Shown here piece after piece: positions 36,509 through 45,402 of a stretch of 64,000 bases of DNA (positions within the stretch are counted from its first letter, which is position 1; every line of letters begins with the position of its first letter). The notes below the pieces were generated by a model. It was given only the letters and a program-made list of their open reading frames with translations. It did not search any database and was not told where the DNA came from. The stretch lies in NCBI RefSeq assembly GCF_009712225.1, contig NZ_WASP01000008.1:256529-320528 (forward strand), in the 5' to 3' direction. The stretch comes from Desulfovibrio sp. Its GTDB lineage: Bacteria > Desulfobacterota > Desulfovibrionia > Desulfovibrionales > Desulfovibrionaceae. The position numbers were made by a program, and so were the translations under genes.

Positions 36509-37275
36509 CCCTGCTGCGCCTTGAAGAAATGAGCAAGATGTTTGGCGGCCTTGTTGCCCTCAACGATCTTACGTTTGATGTGGATGCTGGCAGCATTGTT
36601 GGCCTTATCGGCCCCAACGGCGCAGGCAAGACCACGGTTTTCAACTGCATTACCGGCAACTACACACCGGAATCGGGCCGCATATTCTTTGACGGCAAGT
36701 CCATTGCCGGTCTGCGCCCCCACAAGGTGGTGGAGCTGGGCATTGCCCGTACCTTTCAGACCATCCGCCTGTTCGGGCGGCTCTCTGTGCTCGAAAACGT
36801 GCTGGCGGGCCGTCACTGCCGCATGAAGTCGGGGCTGCTTTCGTGCATGCTGCACACCCCGGCCCAAAAGGCGGAAGAAAAAGCCGCTGTGGCCCGCTGC
36901 ATGGAAGAACTGCAGTTTGTGGGTCTGGCCGACCGTTATACCGAGGCGGCAGGCGGGCTTTCGTACGGCAACCAGCGACTGCTTGAAATAGCCCGCGCGC
37001 TGGCGTCCGACCCGCGTCTGGTGATTCTGGACGAACCCGCAGGCGGCATGAACGATCAGGAAACCGCCGCCCTGGTGGATACCATACGCGCCATACGCGA
37101 CCGGGGCATCACCGTGCTGCTTATCGAGCACGACATGCGCCTTGTGATGAAGATTTGCGAAAAACTGGTGGTGCTGGAACACGGCACCATGATTGCCCAG
37201 GGCAAGCCCGAAGACGTGCGCCAGGATCCCGCCGTTATCGAAGCCTATCTGGGCGCAGACGACGAAAAGTGGTAA
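36505..37275 (+). CDS. livG: Branched-chain amino-acid ABC ATPase
   Basis: A 256-residue ABC ATPase. The Walker A is Gly-Pro-Asn-Gly-Ala-Gly-Lys-Thr-Thr at 35-43. The Gln-Thr-Ile-Arg-Leu-Phe Q-loop is near 84, and the signature region is Gly-Gly-Leu-Ser-Tyr-Gly-Asn-Gln-Arg near 150-158. The Walker B Leu-Val-Ile-Leu-Asp-Glu-Pro is near 171-178, and the switch His is in Ile-Glu-His-Asp-Met near 209. The signature Leu-Ser-Tyr-Gly-Asn-Gln is the usual LivG variant of LSGGQ. Starts at an ATGA overlap with livM. Confidence 0.94.
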   Translation: MTLLRLEEMSKMFGGLVALNDLTFDVDAGSIVGLIGPNGAGKTTVFNCITGNYTPESGRIFFDGKSIAGLRPHKVVELGIARTFQTIRLFGRLSVLENVLAGRHCRMKSGLLSCMLHTPAQKAEEKAAVARCMEELQFVGLADRYTEAAGGLSYGNQRLLEIARALASDPRLVILDEPAGGMNDQETAALVDTIRAIRDRGITVLLIEHDMRLVMKICEKLVVLEHGTMIAQGKPEDVRQDPAVIEAYLGADDEKW

Positions 37276-37278
37276 GCC

Positions 37279-37989
37279 ATGTCCCTGTTGCAATTGTCTA
37301 ATGTGCGCGTGCGTTACGGCAGCGTTGAAGTGCTGCACGGCATCGACCTGAGAGTGGAAGAAGGCGAAATCGTCACCATTCTTGGGGCCAACGGCGCGGG
37401 CAAAAGCACTACCCTGCTGTCCATCAGCGGGCTGGTGCGCCCTTTCGAGGGCGAAGTCCTTTTTGAAGGGCAAAACCTGCTGCGCCTGCCAAGCCACAAG
37501 GTTGTAGGTCTTGGTATTGCCCAGTCGCCCGAAGGCCGCCGTGTTTTCGGCATCATGAGCGTGCTTGAAAACCTGCGCCTCGGGGCCTTTTGCATAGAAG
37601 ACAAGGCCCGCAGGGAACGCACGCTTGAATGGATATTCGACCTGTTTCCACGTTTGCAGGAACGCAAGGACCAGCTGGCGGGCACACTCTCAGGTGGCGA
37701 GCAGCAGATGCTGGCCATTGGCCGCGCGCTTATGGCCGAACCCCGTCTGCTGCTGCTGGACGAACCTTCGCTGGGCCTTGCCCCTCTGCTGGTGCGCTCC
37801 ATCTTTGAAACCGTGCGCGCCATCAACAAGCGTGGGGTTACCGTACTGCTGGTCGAGCAGAACGCCCGCGCGGCTCTCAAGCTGGCCACGCGCGGCTATG
37901 TACTTGAGGTTGGCAGCGTGGTGATGGAAGACAAGGCCGAAAATCTTTTGGCCAATGCCAGCGTTCGCGAGGCTTATCTGGGTGGTTAG
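37279..37989 (+). CDS. livF: Branched-chain amino-acid ABC ATPase
   Basis: A 236-residue second ATPase of the LIV transporter, three bases after livG. Walker A is Gly-Ala-Asn-Gly-Ala-Gly-Lys-Ser-Thr near 36-44. The signature is Leu-Ser-Gly-Gly-Glu-Gln-Gln near 137-143, and the Walker B Leu-Leu-Leu-Leu-Asp-Glu-Pro is near 157-163. A Gln-Ser-Pro-Glu-Gly-Arg-Arg-Val-Phe Q-loop segment marks it as LivF. Last gene of the operon. Confidence 0.94.
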   Translation: MSLLQLSNVRVRYGSVEVLHGIDLRVEEGEIVTILGANGAGKSTTLLSISGLVRPFEGEVLFEGQNLLRLPSHKVVGLGIAQSPEGRRVFGIMSVLENLRLGAFCIEDKARRERTLEWIFDLFPRLQERKDQLAGTLSGGEQQMLAIGRALMAEPRLLLLDEPSLGLAPLLVRSIFETVRAINKRGVTVLLVEQNARAALKLATRGYVLEVGSVVMEDKAENLLANASVREAYLGG

Positions 37990-38082
37990 CCGGGACTGCG
38001 CGCAACAAGTATCAGCAATACCGGGCAGTAAGGCAAAGCCTTGCGGCCAGCTGCTGACAAAAAAAATTCCTGCGCGTTTTAC

Positions 38083-38110
38083 TTGACAGAAATTTGCTTT
38101 CAACTATATT
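38083..38110 (+). promoter_or_regulatory. Strong sigma70-type promoter
   Basis: A perfect TTGACA at 38083-38088, a 16-base spacer, then TATATT at 38105-38110 (five of six consensus bases), 73 bases before the PxxKW gene. It is the closest to consensus that I found in the window. Confidence 0.75.
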
Positions 38111-38183
38111 TTTCCATTCCAACGCGGCGGCTCTTCCGCCGTTATTTTAGCAATACGGCGCTGCTGCGCATGGAGGTTTTGCT

Positions 38184-38450
38184 ATGACCCCTCTGGAAAA
38201 AGCCACCAAAACCGCTGAAGGCGTGGTGGTCAACGGTTTTGTTCTTTCCCCGGTGGTGGAACAGTGTTCTGGCTGTGACCGCGTGCGCGAGTTCGAAGGC
38301 GAGCAGTTCTGCTCCAGCTACCCTGTCCCCGCCAAAAAGTGGACTGCCGGACGCTGCAACTTTGCCACCCACGTGAAGGCCACTGTTGCTGCCGCCGCCA
38401 AGGTCAACCCTTTGAAGGCGTCCAAGCGCGCCGCCAAGGGTGGCCGCTAG
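38184..38450 (+). CDS. PxxKW-family cysteine-rich small protein
   Basis: An 88-residue protein with four cysteines in about 30 residues (Cys-Ser-Gly-Cys near 28-31, then Cys43 and Cys57) and the motif Pro-Ala-Lys-Lys-Trp at about 49-53, which gives this deltaproteobacterial family its name. The cysteines could bind zinc or an iron-sulfur cluster. The basic Lys/Ala-rich tail could touch nucleic acid; that is inference. Function is unknown. It has a near-consensus promoter at 38083 and TGGAGG before the ATG, so it should be well expressed. It appears monocistronic. Confidence 0.78.
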   Translation: MTPLEKATKTAEGVVVNGFVLSPVVEQCSGCDRVREFEGEQFCSSYPVPAKKWTAGRCNFATHVKATVAAAAKVNPLKASKRAAKGGR

Positions 38451-38556
38451 GCGACCAAGGCTTACATCGGTTCCGATACGCCGCTGGCGGCCTGCATGCG
38501 CACCATGCGCAAACGGGCCGCTGGACTATGGCTGTGCCGGAGCTGAAGACTTTTTC

Positions 38557-38580
38557 AAGGGGCTGCGCAAGCAGCCTCTT
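38557..38580 (+). other. Hairpin between the PxxKW and M20 genes
   Basis: AAGGGGCTGC (38557-38566) pairs with GCAGCCTCTT (38571-38580), one G-T pair, with a GCAA loop. No T-run follows, so termination is uncertain. Confidence 0.4.
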
Positions 38581-38609
38581 GCGCGTTGTAACGCCATACG
38601 GGAAACACC

Positions 38610-39851
38610 ATGTCCAAGATACTCGACACGCTGCTGCGGGGGCTTGCAGGTCGCGAAGACCGCGTGGCCGAATTGCAGGCAGTTCTTACTGCCTGCCATG
38701 CTCTGGGGCCGGACAACGGCGGCCAGGGCGAGATGGAGAAGGTGCGCTGCATCACCAACTGGCTCAAGGCCTGCGGGGTCACCGCCCTTTCACGCGTAGA
38801 CGCACCCGACCCCCGCGTGAGCGAAGGCCAGCGCCCCAACCTTGTGGCGCGCATTCCCGGCAAAAGCAGCCGCACCCTGTGGCTTTTTGGCCACACCGAT
38901 GTGGTGCCTCCGGGCGATCTTGACGCATGGACCAGCAACCCCTGGCAGGTGCGCCGCGAAGGCGATTTTCTGTATGGCCGTGGTGTGGAAGACAACCAGC
39001 AGGCCATCGTAAGCATGCTGCTGCTGGCTGAGGAAGTACTGGCCCACAACGTTACCCCCGAACTTTCGCTGGGCCTTGTCTTTATGGCCGACGAGGAAAC
39101 GGGCAGTCTGTTTGGCCTGGAGCATCTGCTCAACACGGCCCCGCACTTTTTCAACCCCGACGATCTCTACATCGTACCCGACGCCGGTTCGACCAAGGGC
39201 GATGTGATTGAAATCGCAGAAAAAAGCCAGTTGTGGCTCAAGGTGCAGACAACGGGCATCCAGTGCCACGCCTCTACCCCGCAAAAAGGTCGCAATGCCT
39301 TTCTTGCCGCGGCAGACATGGCCCTTTCGTGCCACAATGCCCTGCGTGCGGCCTTTGGCGATGCCAACCCGCTGTTTGATCCGCCGCATTCCACCTTTGT
39401 GCCGGGCAAGCACGAGGCCAACGTGCCCAACATCAACACGGTGCCCGGCAACGACGTCTTTTACGTCGACTGCCGCCTGCTGCCCCATGTTGAAATGGAC
39501 AACGTGCTGGCAAAGATGCGCGAAGTGGCCGCCGAGGTGGCCGCGCGCCACTGCGTGCAGATCAACGTAAGCGTTGTGCAACGGCAAAACGCCACGGCCA
39601 TTCCGCAGACCTGCACGGTGGTTACCGCGCTCAAGTCTGCCATTGCCAGCATTTACGGCGAAAAGGCCCAGGCTGTGGGCATTGGCGGCGCCACGGTTGC
39701 CTCGTTTTTGCGGCACAAGGGGCTGCCCGCCGCTGTGTGGGCCTGCCTTGAAAACACCTGCCATCAACCGGACGAACGCTCATCCATCACCGCCACCATC
39801 AAGGACGCGCAGGTGTTCGCCCATATTCTCATGAACACATCCCATGTCTGA
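38610..39851 (+). CDS. M20-family metallopeptidase / deacylase
   Basis: A 413-residue zinc hydrolase of the ArgE/DapE/carboxypeptidase G2 group. Metal-binding motifs are in order: Gly-His-Thr-Asp-Val-Val-Pro near 93-99, Gly-Arg-Gly-Val-Glu-Asp near 121-127 (bridging Asp), and Asp-Glu-Glu-Thr-Gly near 158-162 (general-base Glu and ligand). A His-Ala-Ser-Thr-Pro segment near 220 belongs to the dimerisation domain and a C-terminal His near 390 completes the site. The substrate is not clear; a peptide or an acylated amino acid is likely. Its end overlaps the mnmG start by eight bases, which implies cotranscription. Confidence 0.88.
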   Translation: MSKILDTLLRGLAGREDRVAELQAVLTACHALGPDNGGQGEMEKVRCITNWLKACGVTALSRVDAPDPRVSEGQRPNLVARIPGKSSRTLWLFGHTDVVPPGDLDAWTSNPWQVRREGDFLYGRGVEDNQQAIVSMLLLAEEVLAHNVTPELSLGLVFMADEETGSLFGLEHLLNTAPHFFNPDDLYIVPDAGSTKGDVIEIAEKSQLWLKVQTTGIQCHASTPQKGRNAFLAAADMALSCHNALRAAFGDANPLFDPPHSTFVPGKHEANVPNINTVPGNDVFYVDCRLLPHVEMDNVLAKMREVAAEVAARHCVQINVSVVQRQNATAIPQTCTVVTALKSAIASIYGEKAQAVGIGGATVASFLRHKGLPAAVWACLENTCHQPDERSSITATIKDAQVFAHILMNTSHV

Positions 39852-41790
39852 TTCCACATTTGACTGCATTGTCGCTGGCGGCGGCCACGCTGGCAGCGAA
39901 GCTGCCGTGGCCCTTGCCCGCATGGGCCACAGCGTGCTGCTCATCAGCGGCAATCTTGACCGCCTTGGCTATCTTTCGTGCAATCCCGCCATCGGCGGTC
40001 TGGCCAAGGGGCACATGGTGCGCGAAATAGATGCCCTTGGCGGCATGATGGGCCTGTGGGCCGACGCTGCCGGCATACAGTTTCGCGTTCTGAACATGAG
40101 CAAGGGCCCCGCGGTGCGCGCCACCCGAGCCCAGATAGACCGCGAGGCCTATCAGCGCGTGCTCAAAAAGACCCTGTACAACACGCCCGGCCTGCGCATC
40201 TGGCAGGATTCCGTCATTGACGTGACCACAGACGATGGCCGCGTTACCGGCGTGCGCACCGCCCAGGGCCTTGAATTTGCCGCGCGCCATGTGCTGCTGA
40301 CCACGGGCACGTTTCTGGACGGGCGCATCCACATGGGCCTTACAAATCTGCCGGGCGGCCGCCTTGGCGACGCCCCGGCGCTGGGCCTTTCCGACAGCCT
40401 CCGCAAGCTCGGCCTGACCCTGGGCCGCCTGAAAACAGGCACGACTCCGCGCATTCTCAAGTCGTCCATCGACTATTCAAAACTCGAAGAACAGCCAGGC
40501 GACAAGCCGCCCCCCGGTTTCAGCTTTCGCGGCCCCGGCCCGGTGCTGGAACAGGTTTCGTGCCACGTTACGTGGACAAATGAGCGCGCCCACGAGATCA
40601 TCCGCAGCGGTTTTGACCGTTCGCCCATGTTTATGGGCGTCATCAAGGGAACCGGCGCGCGCTACTGCCCCTCCATCGAAGACAAGGTTGCCCGTTTTCC
40701 GCACCGCGAACGCCACCAGATTTTTCTGGAGCCAGAAGGCCTCAACAGCGCTGAGGTATACGCCAACGGCATTCCCACCAGCCTGCCCCTTGATGTGCAG
40801 CTGGACATGGTGCACGCCCTGCTGGGCCTGGAAAACGCCGTGGTGCTGCGCCCCGGCTACGCCATTGAATACGATTATGCCAACCCCATCCAGCTGCGCC
40901 CCACACTCGAGACCAAGGCTGTACCCGGCCTGTGGCTGGCGGGGCAGATCAACGGAACCTCCGGTTATGAAGAAGCAGCAGCCCAGGGCCTGTGGGCCGC
41001 GCTCAACATATCGTGCAGCATGCGCGGGCTTGGCCCCTTTGCACCGGGGCGCGATCAAGCATACATGGCTGTTCTTGTTGATGATCTTGTGACACTGGGA
41101 ACCCAGGAACCCTACCGCATGTTTACCTCGCGCGCCGAGCACAGGCTGCTGCTGCGCGAGGACAACGCCGATACGCGCCTGACCCCCATAGGCCGCGAAC
41201 TGGGCCTCGTACGTGATGAACAGTGGCGCATGTTTTGCATAAAAACGGAATCTGCCGAACGTTTCAGGGATTACCTAGGCAAAAAACGCATACCCGGGCA
41301 CAAGCTGCCCGATGATGCGTCAGAAACCCGCCTGCCAGCGGGCAAGACCCTTGCCGAAGCCCTGAAGCGTCCCGACGTGGACCTTGATCTGCTTGAGTCC
41401 ATGCTGGCAGAAGCGCAGCACGGGGCGCTGACCGAGGTCGGAGCCGAGCTGGCCGCCGCCAGGGCAACAGCCGGTGCTGGCGCGTGTGAAAGTGTGCAGA
41501 TTGAGATCAAGTACGAAGGCTATCTGGTACGGCAGCGCGAGCTGATTGCCCGCTCGGCGCGGCTGGAGGCAACAGCCTTGCCCCCGCAACTCGATTATGC
41601 GAAAGTAGCGGGGTTATCCCATGAGGTGGTGGAAAAACTCAACCGGGTACGTCCCTGCAGCCTCGGCCAGGCCGGGCGCATATCGGGCGTAACCCCAGCG
41701 GCAGTTGCCTGCCTTGAGGTTCATCTCCACAAACTCGGGCTGTTGCGTCCAGAGAAGCATGCCAGCGCCGCCGCGGCATCCCTGCCGTGA
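39844..41790 (+). CDS. mnmG: tRNA uridine-5-carboxymethylaminomethyl modification enzyme
   Basis: MnmG (GidA), the FAD-dependent partner of MnmE in modifying the wobble uridine of several tRNAs. The 648-residue product has the Rossmann FAD motif Gly-Gly-Gly-His-Ala-Gly-Ser-Glu near 11-18. It also has the GidA signatures Gly-x-Pro-Arg-Ile near 205, Asn-Gly-Thr-Ser-Gly-Tyr-Glu-Glu-Ala near 371-379, and Thr-Ser-Arg-Ala-Glu-His-Arg-Leu near 428-435. The C-terminal helical domain, which binds MnmE and tRNA, spans about 470-630. Length is normal. No mnmE lies in the window. Confidence 0.96.
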   Translation: MSDSTFDCIVAGGGHAGSEAAVALARMGHSVLLISGNLDRLGYLSCNPAIGGLAKGHMVREIDALGGMMGLWADAAGIQFRVLNMSKGPAVRATRAQIDREAYQRVLKKTLYNTPGLRIWQDSVIDVTTDDGRVTGVRTAQGLEFAARHVLLTTGTFLDGRIHMGLTNLPGGRLGDAPALGLSDSLRKLGLTLGRLKTGTTPRILKSSIDYSKLEEQPGDKPPPGFSFRGPGPVLEQVSCHVTWTNERAHEIIRSGFDRSPMFMGVIKGTGARYCPSIEDKVARFPHRERHQIFLEPEGLNSAEVYANGIPTSLPLDVQLDMVHALLGLENAVVLRPGYAIEYDYANPIQLRPTLETKAVPGLWLAGQINGTSGYEEAAAQGLWAALNISCSMRGLGPFAPGRDQAYMAVLVDDLVTLGTQEPYRMFTSRAEHRLLLREDNADTRLTPIGRELGLVRDEQWRMFCIKTESAERFRDYLGKKRIPGHKLPDDASETRLPAGKTLAEALKRPDVDLDLLESMLAEAQHGALTEVGAELAAARATAGAGACESVQIEIKYEGYLVRQRELIARSARLEATALPPQLDYAKVAGLSHEVVEKLNRVRPCSLGQAGRISGVTPAAVACLEVHLHKLGLLRPEKHASAAAASLP

Positions 41791-41827
41791 TGGACAACGA
41801 CATATAACTGGTGACACCGGTGGACTT

Positions 41828-42760
41828 ATGACGGGCACAGAGCTTCTTATTGTTGTCGTCTTATTGCTTGTGGCGCTCAGCGTCACGCTCGTCGTTGTCA
41901 AGGGCCGGTTGCAGAGCATTCGGCACGAGGCCAAGCGCGCGGACATGATCCGTCACATGCTCGAGACAGCCCAGATACAAAACGAGATATTCGATCTCAA
42001 TGTCGAAGAGAGGCACAGCCACAAGGGCATGGCTGGCACACTCACCAAGATACTGCCCACCATACTCGAGCTGGAAGTTCTTTCCTACGTTTCGCGCGAG
42101 TTCGAGGGGGCGCGGGCAGAAGTCTATTTTCGGGCCATGCTGCCTGAAGGCCCCGCATTCTTCAAATTCTACGCCACTATACAGCAGGTGAAGGGCAGCT
42201 ACGAAAAATCGTTCCTGACGCTCTCAATGCCCAAGGAAATAGACGCCGGGCAAAAGCGTCATTTCATTCGCGTCAAGCCGCCCAAAGACCTGGTACGCGT
42301 CATCGGCGTGTGGGAAATGGACCCTGCCAAACCCATACCCCGCAATACCAGCGAAATTGGCAAGCCCCTGCTGCACTACAAGGCAGGCATGGAAAACGAG
42401 CTTGTACAGGTGGCAGACATTTCAGCCACGGGCATGGCCCTGAGTTTTCCCGCTGAATCGCTTGACGACAAGCCAGTTGACCTTAATAAAGGTTCACAGT
42501 TACTTTGTCTCATCATCTATCAGGTGAGCAAGGAGGAACGGGTCGTTACCTTCTGGTGCACATGCGATGTACTCAATATCCGCATGCAGACAGGCCCCGT
42601 TCCCGCTCTGGTTCTGGGTACGGAATTCAGCAACTGGGCTATCCTCGAGCAGGGCAAGAGCGACATCAACTGGTTTCACAGCACCCCCAAAAGCGGTGTT
42701 TCGCCCATCACCCAATGGGTTATGCAAATGGATATCCAGCAGCGCAAGCTGACAGGATAG
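41828..42760 (+). CDS. Membrane-anchored PilZ-domain protein
   Basis: A 310-residue protein with one N-terminal helix (4-24), a coiled segment, an unknown middle domain (about 55-145), and a PilZ-like domain from about 150. The c-di-GMP-binding signatures are visible: Arg-His-Phe-Ile-Arg (RxxxR) near 140-144, and later Asp-Ile-Ser-Ala-Thr-Gly (DxSxxG) near 199-204. This architecture resembles YcgR-like effector proteins, here tethered to the membrane. The start at 41828 follows GGTGGA. It is 37 bases after mnmG. The window also encodes a diguanylate cyclase (19930) that could supply the ligand. Confidence 0.75.
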   Translation: MTGTELLIVVVLLLVALSVTLVVVKGRLQSIRHEAKRADMIRHMLETAQIQNEIFDLNVEERHSHKGMAGTLTKILPTILELEVLSYVSREFEGARAEVYFRAMLPEGPAFFKFYATIQQVKGSYEKSFLTLSMPKEIDAGQKRHFIRVKPPKDLVRVIGVWEMDPAKPIPRNTSEIGKPLLHYKAGMENELVQVADISATGMALSFPAESLDDKPVDLNKGSQLLCLIIYQVSKEERVVTFWCTCDVLNIRMQTGPVPALVLGTEFSNWAILEQGKSDINWFHSTPKSGVSPITQWVMQMDIQQRKLTG

Positions 42761-42840
42761 CAGGAAATTTATGCCGGTCGGCCACGCCCCCCGGCAAACG
42801 CGCACTGCGCAAATTCGGCACGCCAACCTAGGAGGTTATT

Positions 42841-43704
42841 TTGGACGGCGGCACGGAAGGTCACAGTACCATCTGGTCGCGCCTGAGCAGGCTGTTTGGG
42901 CACGACGATCAGGAATCTCTCGAAAAAGCAATTCTGGAAGCACGAGCCGAAGGCGAGGTGGAACCCTACGAGGAATCCATGCTCCTTGGCATTCTGCGCT
43001 TCAACGATCTACAGGTGCAGGACACAATGATCCCCCGCACCGACATAGATTGTGTTCCCGACGACATGCCGCTGCAGGAAGTGGCACGCATCATTGTGCG
43101 ATCCGGGCATTCACGCATTCCCGTATACAAGGACACCCGCGACAACATCGTGGGCATTCTGCACGCCAAGGACGTTCTCAGCAGCCTGCTTGATCAGGGC
43201 GACGACGTGCCTGCCGTGTCTACCGTCATGCGCGAACCCTTCTTTGTGCCCGAAACAAAATCCATACGCACCCTGCTGCAGGAATTTCGCGCCCGCAAGC
43301 AGCACATTGCCATTGCCCTTGACGAATACGGCGGCACTTCTGGTCTCATCACCATTGAAGATGTGCTGGAAGAGATTGTGGGTGACATTGAAGACGAACA
43401 CGATGCGCCGCGTCAGGAAGACATTCGCCCCCTGGGCGAAAATGTTTACGAGCTCACCGGTCGCGCCCTGCTGGAAGACCTGGAAGATCTTGGCGTAGAC
43501 CTGGATTCGGACGAGGTCGATACCATCGGCGGCTACCTGAGCATGGAGGCGGGGCATGTGCCCGGCCCCGGCGAAAGGTTCACGCTGCGTGGATGGACCT
43601 TTACCGTGCTTGAAGCAGACAGGAAGCTCATCATCCGCCTGCGCATGGAGCCAGCCGACCACGCCGCCCCCGCCATACAAGAGGAAGAAGCGGCCAAAGC
43701 ATGA
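42841..43704 (+). CDS. corC: CorC/HlyC-type CBS-domain protein
   Basis: A 287-residue soluble CorC-like protein: an N-terminal acidic helix region, a CBS pair (about 60-185; Met-Ile-Pro-Arg-Thr-Asp near 62-67 and Asp-Glu-Tyr-Gly-Gly-Thr near 160-165), and a C-terminal CorC/HlyC domain (about 200-278). It has no DUF21 membrane part. In E. coli corC (ybeX) also precedes lnt, and its role is tied to Mg2+/Co2+ homeostasis or ribosome function. The start is TTG at 42841, supported by a perfect AGGAGG at 42830-42835. The stop overlaps the lnt start (ATGA). Confidence 0.88.
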   Translation: MDGGTEGHSTIWSRLSRLFGHDDQESLEKAILEARAEGEVEPYEESMLLGILRFNDLQVQDTMIPRTDIDCVPDDMPLQEVARIIVRSGHSRIPVYKDTRDNIVGILHAKDVLSSLLDQGDDVPAVSTVMREPFFVPETKSIRTLLQEFRARKQHIAIALDEYGGTSGLITIEDVLEEIVGDIEDEHDAPRQEDIRPLGENVYELTGRALLEDLEDLGVDLDSDEVDTIGGYLSMEAGHVPGPGERFTLRGWTFTVLEADRKLIIRLRMEPADHAAPAIQEEEAAKA

Positions 43705-45296
43705 AGCTATCCCACCTTGAAGCCTCAAGGACCTCACTGCGCAGCTGGCTGTTGTGCCTTGCTGCCGCCGTGGGCTTGTGGCTGGGCTTTCCCAATGATT
43801 TCATAAGTTTTCCGCCACTGGTACTTGCATGGCCAGCGGCGCTGACCCTGCTTGGGCGCGAAGCTTCGAGCCGGGTCTCGGCATTGCGCATTGGCTGGCT
43901 TGCCACCATTGCCGGGGGCATTGCAGCCCTCTACTGGCTTACACTGCCTGTGCACAACGTGGGCGGCCTGCCCTGGCTGCTGGCCATCCCCTGCGCGCTG
44001 TTCATTGTTACCTGCATTGGCAGTGTTGGCGGCGTGTTTGCCGTGGCGGCCCACATGTTGCGCTCGCGCCCAGCCTGGGTTCAGGCCGTGCTGCTGGGGC
44101 TGTTGTGGTACGTGCTGCAAACCCTGTACGCCCGCGCCCTGGGCTTTCCCTGGCTGGACATGGCGGGCGCGCTTTCGCCCTGGCCAGTGCTGGTGCAGGC
44201 TGCGGATGTGGTGGGCGGCTATGCCCTTACCGGCCTGTGGACCATGGCGGCCCTGCTGTGCTGCCTTGGCTTTGCCGATTCGGCGCAGCGGTTTTGCCCC
44301 AACAGGGCAAGCCTGATACCCGGCCTGATGCTGGCGACGGTGCTTTTGTGCTATGGCGGCTGGCGGCTGCACGCCACCCCGCTCGACAGTAATCCCACCG
44401 GCCCCCAGAGCATTGACGTGCTCTATGTTGAAGGCAACGTGGACCAGAACCAGAAGTGGGTTCCGGCCTTTCAGAGGCAGACGGTTGACCTGTACCTTGG
44501 CCTTACCTATCAGGGCCTGGCCGAAAAACCGGGCATCAATCCCCTCATTATCTGGCCCGAAACGGCCCTGCCCTTCTTTTTTGAGGTCAACGGCCTGCAT
44601 GCGCCGCGCATACGCGAGCTTGCGGCACATACCCGCAACCTGCTGCTTTTCGGCGCTCCCGGCCTGGAGCGTCGCCCCGGCAAGCGCGAACCGGACGTTT
44701 TCAACCGCGCCTTTCTGCTGGGGCCCAACGGCGACACCGTGGGCTATTACGACAAGGAACATCTGGTTCCATTTGGTGAATACCTGCCAGAATGGCTCAA
44801 CTGGGGTTTTCTTGAAGCCCTTCTGCAAGGGGTGGGAGTGTACCAGACAGGCACTGCCGTCGCGCCCCTGCGCCATGACAATCTTGCTCTGGGAATGCTC
44901 ATCTGCTATGAGGGAATATTCCCTTGGCTTGCCCAGAACCGCGTGGCGGACGGGGCCAATATTCTTGTAGATATCAGCAATGACGGATGGTTCGGCAATA
45001 CCCCGGCTGCCCGCCAGCATCTCTATCTCACGGCCCTGCGGGCTGTGGAGCAGAACCGCTGGATACTGCGCGGAACCAACACGGGTATTTCCGTGGTGAT
45101 AGACCCGCGTGGGCGACTTGCCATGCAGGGGGGCCAGTTCAAGGCTCAGGCCGTATGGGGCAAAGCCGCGCTGGAATCCACGCCCAGCGTGTTCCATGTT
45201 CTCGCGCCCTGGCTTTTGCCACTGGCTGTTGCGGCCTTCATGGGCCTGCTGCTGTTTGGCCCCGGTGGCCGCTTTGCACGGCGCACAGCCGTGTAG
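43701..45296 (+). CDS. lnt: Apolipoprotein N-acyltransferase
   Basis: Transfers the third acyl chain to the N-terminal cysteine of lipoproteins in the inner membrane. The 531-residue product has about seven N-terminal helices (to about 225) followed by a nitrilase-like periplasmic domain. The catalytic triad is visible: Glu in Trp-Pro-Glu-Thr-Ala near 290, Lys in Tyr-Asp-Lys-Glu-His-Leu-Val-Pro-Phe-Gly near 351, and Cys in Ile-Cys-Tyr-Glu-Gly near 402. A last helix near 505-522 anchors the C-terminus. Coupled to corC by an ATGA overlap, the same pairing as in E. coli. Confidence 0.95.
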   Translation: MKLSHLEASRTSLRSWLLCLAAAVGLWLGFPNDFISFPPLVLAWPAALTLLGREASSRVSALRIGWLATIAGGIAALYWLTLPVHNVGGLPWLLAIPCALFIVTCIGSVGGVFAVAAHMLRSRPAWVQAVLLGLLWYVLQTLYARALGFPWLDMAGALSPWPVLVQAADVVGGYALTGLWTMAALLCCLGFADSAQRFCPNRASLIPGLMLATVLLCYGGWRLHATPLDSNPTGPQSIDVLYVEGNVDQNQKWVPAFQRQTVDLYLGLTYQGLAEKPGINPLIIWPETALPFFFEVNGLHAPRIRELAAHTRNLLLFGAPGLERRPGKREPDVFNRAFLLGPNGDTVGYYDKEHLVPFGEYLPEWLNWGFLEALLQGVGVYQTGTAVAPLRHDNLALGMLICYEGIFPWLAQNRVADGANILVDISNDGWFGNTPAARQHLYLTALRAVEQNRWILRGTNTGISVVIDPRGRLAMQGGQFKAQAVWGKAALESTPSVFHVLAPWLLPLAVAAFMGLLLFGPGGRFARRTAV

Positions 45297-45402
45297 CGCC
45301 CTTTCGGACATGCGCAGACGCAGCCCTCATGCAAGCCGTGTCAGTTGCGTTGACAGACCCGCAACTCCGTAAACCTTCACATTTAACCCCCTAGTATCAA
45401 CA

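Noticed and set aside
43734-45311. A 525-codon open frame on the minus strand opposite lnt
   Set aside because: The plus strand encodes a full Lnt with its catalytic triad. The antisense frame is rich in Gln, Arg, His and Gly as expected from a GC-rich complement and has no recognisable domain.
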